Assembly (NCBI GenBank): GCA_001986395.2
Contig: MQVO02000048.1
Location: 1-64,000 of the forward strand
Length of the DNA: 64,000 nt
DNA from: Irpex lacteus
Taxonomy: Eukaryota > Basidiomycota > Agaricomycetes > Polyporales > Irpicaceae
Reading direction: 5' to 3'
Part shown: positions 60,099 to 64,000 of the stretch, piece after piece
Position numbering within the stretch: position 1 is the first letter of the stretch
Layout of the letters: each line of letters starts with the position of its first letter
Notes under the pieces: model-generated
What the model was told of the DNA's origin: nothing
Databases searched by the model: none
What the model saw: the letters and a program-made list of their open reading frames with translations, nothing else
Position numbers and translations under genes: made by a program

Positions 60099-60707
60099 TC
60101 ACAGCAATTGCGTAATTGTGAACCTTTCAACGGCCCAATTCGCGAGTATTCGATCTCTTCCCCGCATATTGATAACTTTGCCATTGCATGAGGTCCGCAT
60201 CACCAGAAGGTCACCACGGAAGACGCCTCGATTACGAGGCAAACGGCAATGCCTTTTGAAGAAGATAAGAAAAGACGTCCAGCGCCCTCCCTCGTGAACA
60301 CGCAGGGAACAGTCGTGTATGTACGGCTGCAGTACTGCGTGATCGAGTACGGATTCAACGAACGGATACCGCTCGTGCTGCACACAACGTGTTGAGACCT
60401 TGACAGTGCGCGAAGGTGTCGTGACAGGATATAGGCGACTGTTGAGTTGTATAACACTCGCCTGAGAGCATGTAAGTGTGCGGTACCAGTTGTAAAGAAA
60501 GGGGACATACCCAGGAAGACGGGGCGGAATATGCTCGTCGATTCGGCATGGAGGAATGTGTAGTACCAGTACTACCGGCGAAAACTGGGATGAAGAGTCA
60601 TCGGAGGAAGGATCTTTAATATATGTGAAGTAAAAGTCTAGCTGGTAGGTCGAGCAAGTAAGTTGCGGTTTACTACTCGACACAGATAATTTGAATATGG
60701 TTGCCAC
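60099..60707 (-). CDS. Orphan protein, about 200 residues
   Basis: A single frame of 202 codons. It looks like a folded domain: PPRLPGYVPFLYNWYRTL, then PFVESVLDHAVLQPYIHD, FRGDLLVMR and VINMRGRDRILANWAVERFT. There is no low complexity and no recognisable catalytic motif. The GDLLVMR and VINMRGRD segments recall an orphan family common in mushroom genomes, but I cannot assign a function. The true start may lie upstream in another exon, since the first 25 residues look less protein-like. Confidence 0.5.
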   Translation of the reverse strand: MATIFKLSVSSSKPQLTCSTYQLDFYFTYIKDPSSDDSSSQFSPVVLVLHIPPCRIDEHIPPRLPGYVPFLYNWYRTLTCSQASVIQLNSRLYPVTTPSRTVKVSTRCVQHERYPFVESVLDHAVLQPYIHDCSLRVHEGGRWTSFLIFFKRHCRLPRNRGVFRGDLLVMRTSCNGKVINMRGRDRILANWAVERFTITQLL

Positions 60708-60741
60708 TTCTGATTGCTTACACTTTGTCTACTCGTCGCGC

Positions 60742-60900
60742 CCTTCGACACCTTGTTGTCTCTTCGTCTCGTCTCGCGATCCTTCGCTGTTAGCCCGTCG
60801 TTTCTTCATCTCGTCCTGCAATACCTTGCTATTAGCTAGCTGTTATTTCATATGGTCTTGCGATACTTCGCTTGTAGCTTGTTGTCTCTTTGCCCACTCG
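60742..60900 (-). repeat. Imperfect tandem repeat of about 48 bp, coding-like on the minus strand
   Basis: Three to four diverged units. On the minus strand they encode a polar heptad-like repeat (for example LANSKVLQDEMKKRRANSEG) interrupted by one stop. This may be a decayed coiled-coil exon upstream of the gene at 60099-60707. Confidence 0.45.
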
Positions 60901-61237
60901 TCGCCCACCCAGTTATTGCGTCGCTGAACGACGGAGATTAGCACAAGAGTGGCTGCACCATGAAAGCTGTAAAAGTAAGGTACTAATTGTCAATGCGTAA
61001 CAACAATGCCCACGACGTACCGGACAGGAGCAGCCGCTCGAGAGTGACAATACGTGTGGGGGCGCTTGCGTTCAACCTCGCGCTTACGATGCGAGGCCCA
61101 TAAAGGCAGTCGACGGTTTCACCAATCATCCCAACACTCTAACCCTCGAGTACCCAGTAGAAGTTTCTGCTGCACTCAAGGAAACCATTAAATATTCCAT
61201 ACGATCACTGAACGAGCTGGCCTCGTCTCTCCCCATT

Positions 61238-63749
61238 ATGTCCACCCCAAACTACTTCGACGACGACGTAGATATGTCAGGGATGCCCGGAGCATTCGAC
61301 TTCGCGTTCGATCAACCACCAAGGAAACGACGCACCTCACATAAAGACGACAGCACCACTGCCACTTCCACCTCCACCTCCACCCCCTCAACATCCTACA
61401 CTACATCATCAGCAACAACTGCAGGCCCCTCGCGAACCATTCCGAGTGCGTCGTTGCCAGGACGCCCTTACGCACACCTCGCGCCAAGGTCAGCGCAAGT
61501 AATCGGCCACCGGAGGGTGGAAAAGCTTAAGGCCATCATGAGCCTAGAGCATAATGTGCGTAGTTTTTCCCATTTGTTGGACGATAGTAACCAAGCAGTT
61601 ATAGATCAACGATGTGCTGCGAGGGTCTTTGGCGGAGACGCAATATGTAGGTGTCAAATGATGTGTCGAAACAAGTTTTAATGATTGCCCCAGGAGAATA
61701 TTACTCTGCGCAACGGTATTCACAGCACGGTATTTGAAAATACCACATTGCGCGCAGGCATTCATATGCAGCAGGAGGAAACCCAGGAGACTTTGGCTGC
61801 GTACAAGCAAACAATCGAGCAACTGGAGGCTTCGAACAAGGCCGCCGAGGAGAACATGAAGAAGACAATGACCGCAAAGCTAGCGGAGATCGAAGCAGCT
61901 ATACGGGAGGAAAAGGCTCGAGTGGTAGAAGAGCTAGTGAGCGAGCGAGACCGAACTGTCCGTGAAGCAGAGGCAACGTATGCGGGAAAGTTGAACGATG
62001 TGCAAGCAGAGGCGTTCAAATGGTTTGAAAGCCTCCAAAAGCAAACAGCGGAGTTGATAGAGGTCGCAAAGAAGTCGACTGAGACAGAGGCACAACGAAG
62101 AGAGGTGAGAAGCGTACTGCACTGGTGGATGCACCCAGCTCATGTGTCGTTGAAGATAGCCTTCGAGAAGGAGATAGCCTCGTTGATAGCAAGACTAGAA
62201 GGTGTACGAGTAAGTACCGTGAGTGTTTATGCTGCGTCGACAAATCCTCATTAACATCATCCCTTCAGCGCGTCCCCGCTCACGAGACAGCGGCCAATGA
62301 CGATGAGGGATCCCAATCTCGCCTCGCCGGACAACCGTCTCCTCACGACGGTCATACGATCCCAGAGGCACGACACACGCCTTCGAGTGTTCAGGGTGGC
62401 AGAGAACAACCCGCCTCGCGCCCTGGGAAGTCTCCTGGGACCGAAGTCCTGAAGAATCTTCAACGGATACGGCGCTCAGCAACTCCGATAACCACACGCC
62501 CTGTCCTGCATGTAAAAATACCAGCTCCCCCGAGTCCCACATATTCGGAACCTCCAATTGATTCTTCCCGAGCGTCGACATCAGCCCGGCGTCCAGGCAA
62601 GGAGCGCGCAACGGTACCCAAATCACGTCGAGGCCAGGAGCCAGACTCAGATTCCGACCTTGCACCGATTCTCGAAGAATTCGACAATTCAGAGACTGAT
62701 GAAGCCGATGACGAGTCGCAGCCCAGCAGGAAACATCGTCGTAAGAGTACGAAATCCTCGCTTGCGAAGAGAGTGCAGCTGCAGAGGAGCTCGTTGGACA
62801 AGGCGGAGACTACGAAGTTGAATCGCGAAGTTCGCGAGTTGGTGAAGGGGGTATGGGGTTTGAAGAAGGACGCGGACATCGAATTTGAGACGGTTGCTTC
62901 TGCTGCAGATGTTCGAGCATATGAGGATGGAACAGGCGACGGACCCGATGGAGACACCCCTCGTCTGTATATGAGGGGCTCGATGTCGTGCGAGTGGAAT
63001 CGAGAAGTCTGCAACATCCTGCTGAAGATCTTCAAGGAAGAGAACCGCATGAAGAAGGTGAAGTTTGCTTCAGAAGAGTTGGTCATGGATACTATCGTGC
63101 GCAAGTGTACGACGCTACGCGACGCCTGGAGGAGGACGCAGCCTCGCCTGCAAGCCGATGGCCGAGTTGAGAGTGTGGACGAAGCGGCGGATCGACTTCA
63201 AGAAGATACACGTATTATCAAGAAACGCGCAAGACAAGCCGGTCGAAGAACAACTGTGAGTAACTTGGTGCGGCTGTGAATATGAGGAAACTAACATACC
63301 TGCAGAGATATAACAATCGCTTGAAACTCGTTACGACGACCATCAGTGTCAAGGAATCTGAAAATGCCGAAGATCTCGACGTGTGGAGATGGTTGAAAGA
63401 GCTAATCCTTCTGTTAAATGTTGACGGCATGAGTTCTGACGAAAGTGACGAAGAGGGAGATATCTATATAACGTACAGGAAGAAGAAGCTGCCGTGGAGG
63501 AGAAATATGGACAAGCTGCTGACGAATCTCGACAAGTTGCGGCTCACTGACAAGGAGATCTGGGCTAATCAAGGGTCCAAGCCGATACCGAGACGAGCGA
63601 GCGAGCTCGTAAGTACCAGGGGCGCAGTGACGAATTTGCCTCGGCAGCTTTATGACGACAGATGGTTCAACTCGTTGACAGAGTCGGAAAAGAAACAGCT
63701 TGATGTAGCCCAGGAGCCGTACACCTGGTATGATGTGACTTTGGAGTAG
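61238..63749 (+). CDS. Coiled-coil orphan protein
   Basis: A first exon from 61238 (MSTPNYFDDDVDMSG, a basic patch PPRKRRTSHKDD, Ser/Thr run, then VEKLKAIMSLEHN) is joined by one or two introns between 61556 and 61693 to ENITLRNGIHSTVF. Then comes a long coiled coil (about 61760-62104) with Glu/Lys/Ala heptads. Exons 62156-62209, 62269-63255 and 63306-63749 follow in frame. The last two carry a Ser/Arg linker and a conserved C-terminus: REVRELVKGVWGLKKDADIE, NREVCNILLKIFKEENRMKK, then DLDVWRWLKELILLLNVDGM and RKKKLPWRRNMDKLLTNLDK. The GMSSDES and LPWRR segments mark a large mushroom-specific family without known function. The gene stops 45 bases before the right inverted repeat. Confidence 0.7.
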
Positions 63750-63751
63750 AC

Positions 63752-63794
63752 AATTGGACATGCCGGACACTGAACGACGATATGAGCGATGTAT
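63752..63794 (-). repeat. Extra tandem copy of the inverted-repeat end
   Basis: A diverged copy of the terminal 35-40 bases (TTGGACATG followed by GGACACTGAACGA) stands just inside the right inverted repeat. The left side has only one copy. Confidence 0.6.
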
Positions 63795-64000
63795 GTTGGA
63801 CATGTAGGACATTGAACGATGTATATGAACAATGTATTATGTGGCACATAGTTTGATCGGTGGGCACGACCAGTAATAGCGAGCCATAGAGGGCTGCGGC
63901 CGACGGAATTTCATGCGGTACGTGTGATGACAGAGGCGAGGAGGAGGCTCGAGATTGATGAAGTCGACGACAATGGTAGCGGTGGTGAAGAGCGGCGATG
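63795..64000 (-). repeat. Inverted repeat, right copy (continues past the window)
   Basis: Reverse complement of 56054-56259 up to the last base of the window, so the repeat is longer than 206 bp. Confidence 0.9.

Overview
The window comes from a filamentous basidiomycete, most likely an Agaricomycete. Genes are split by many short GT-AG introns (about 45-70 nt, often with a CTAAC-like branch site). Predicted proteins belong to families that are expanded in mushrooms: DUF6589, RecQ-like helicases, F-box/LRR proteins, kinase-like proteins and SR-rich orphan proteins. Housekeeping genes (Ctf8, PEX11, a PMC-type Ca2+-ATPase, COQ9, RUS/DUF647) alternate with mobile DNA and gene-poor stretches. 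All identifications are read by eye from translated exons; no database search was run.

Layout. 1-5 kb: a frameshifted MYND zinc-finger gene, Ctf8 (sister-chromatid cohesion/clamp loading) and a PEX11-family peroxisome protein. 5-9.6 kb: gene-poor. 9.6-15.8 kb: the most striking object, an apparently complete 6.2-kb transposon-like element. It has about 210-250-bp terminal inverted repeats, a 9-bp target-site duplication and two convergent genes, a DUF6589 protein and a RecQ-family helicase. 15.8-20 kb: gene-poor. 20-24.8 kb: plasma-membrane-type or vacuolar Ca2+-ATPase. 26-30.2 kb: two tandem NmrA-like NAD(P)-binding proteins with identical exon lengths. 30.7-32.7 kb: F-box/LRR-like gene. 33.2-36.1 kb: COQ9 (-) and a RUS/DUF647 gene (+) share a short divergent promoter.

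37.8-41.2 kb: a Helitron remnant with only the N-terminal part of the Rep-helicase, a second gene that may be OB-fold/RPA-like, and a textbook 3' hairpin-CTAG end. 41.3-46 kb: a kinase-like gene and a Ser/Pro-rich orphan gene. 49-53.2 kb: a Pro-rich ORF and a large SR-rich gene of an expanded orphan family. 53.2-56.3 kb: direct repeats, two tRNA-like fragments and a long (GAC/GTC)n satellite-like block. 56.05-64 kb: a WD40/transmembrane protein and three further orphan genes, bounded on both sides by an exact 206-bp inverted repeat that runs off the window. This may be a second mobile or recombining cassette.

Several otherwise conserved genes carry single-base shifts, most in or next to homopolymers (MYND, COQ9, the Helitron second gene, the SR-rich gene). 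This looks like residual assembly error at least as much as real decay, so 'pseudogene' calls here should be read with that in mind.
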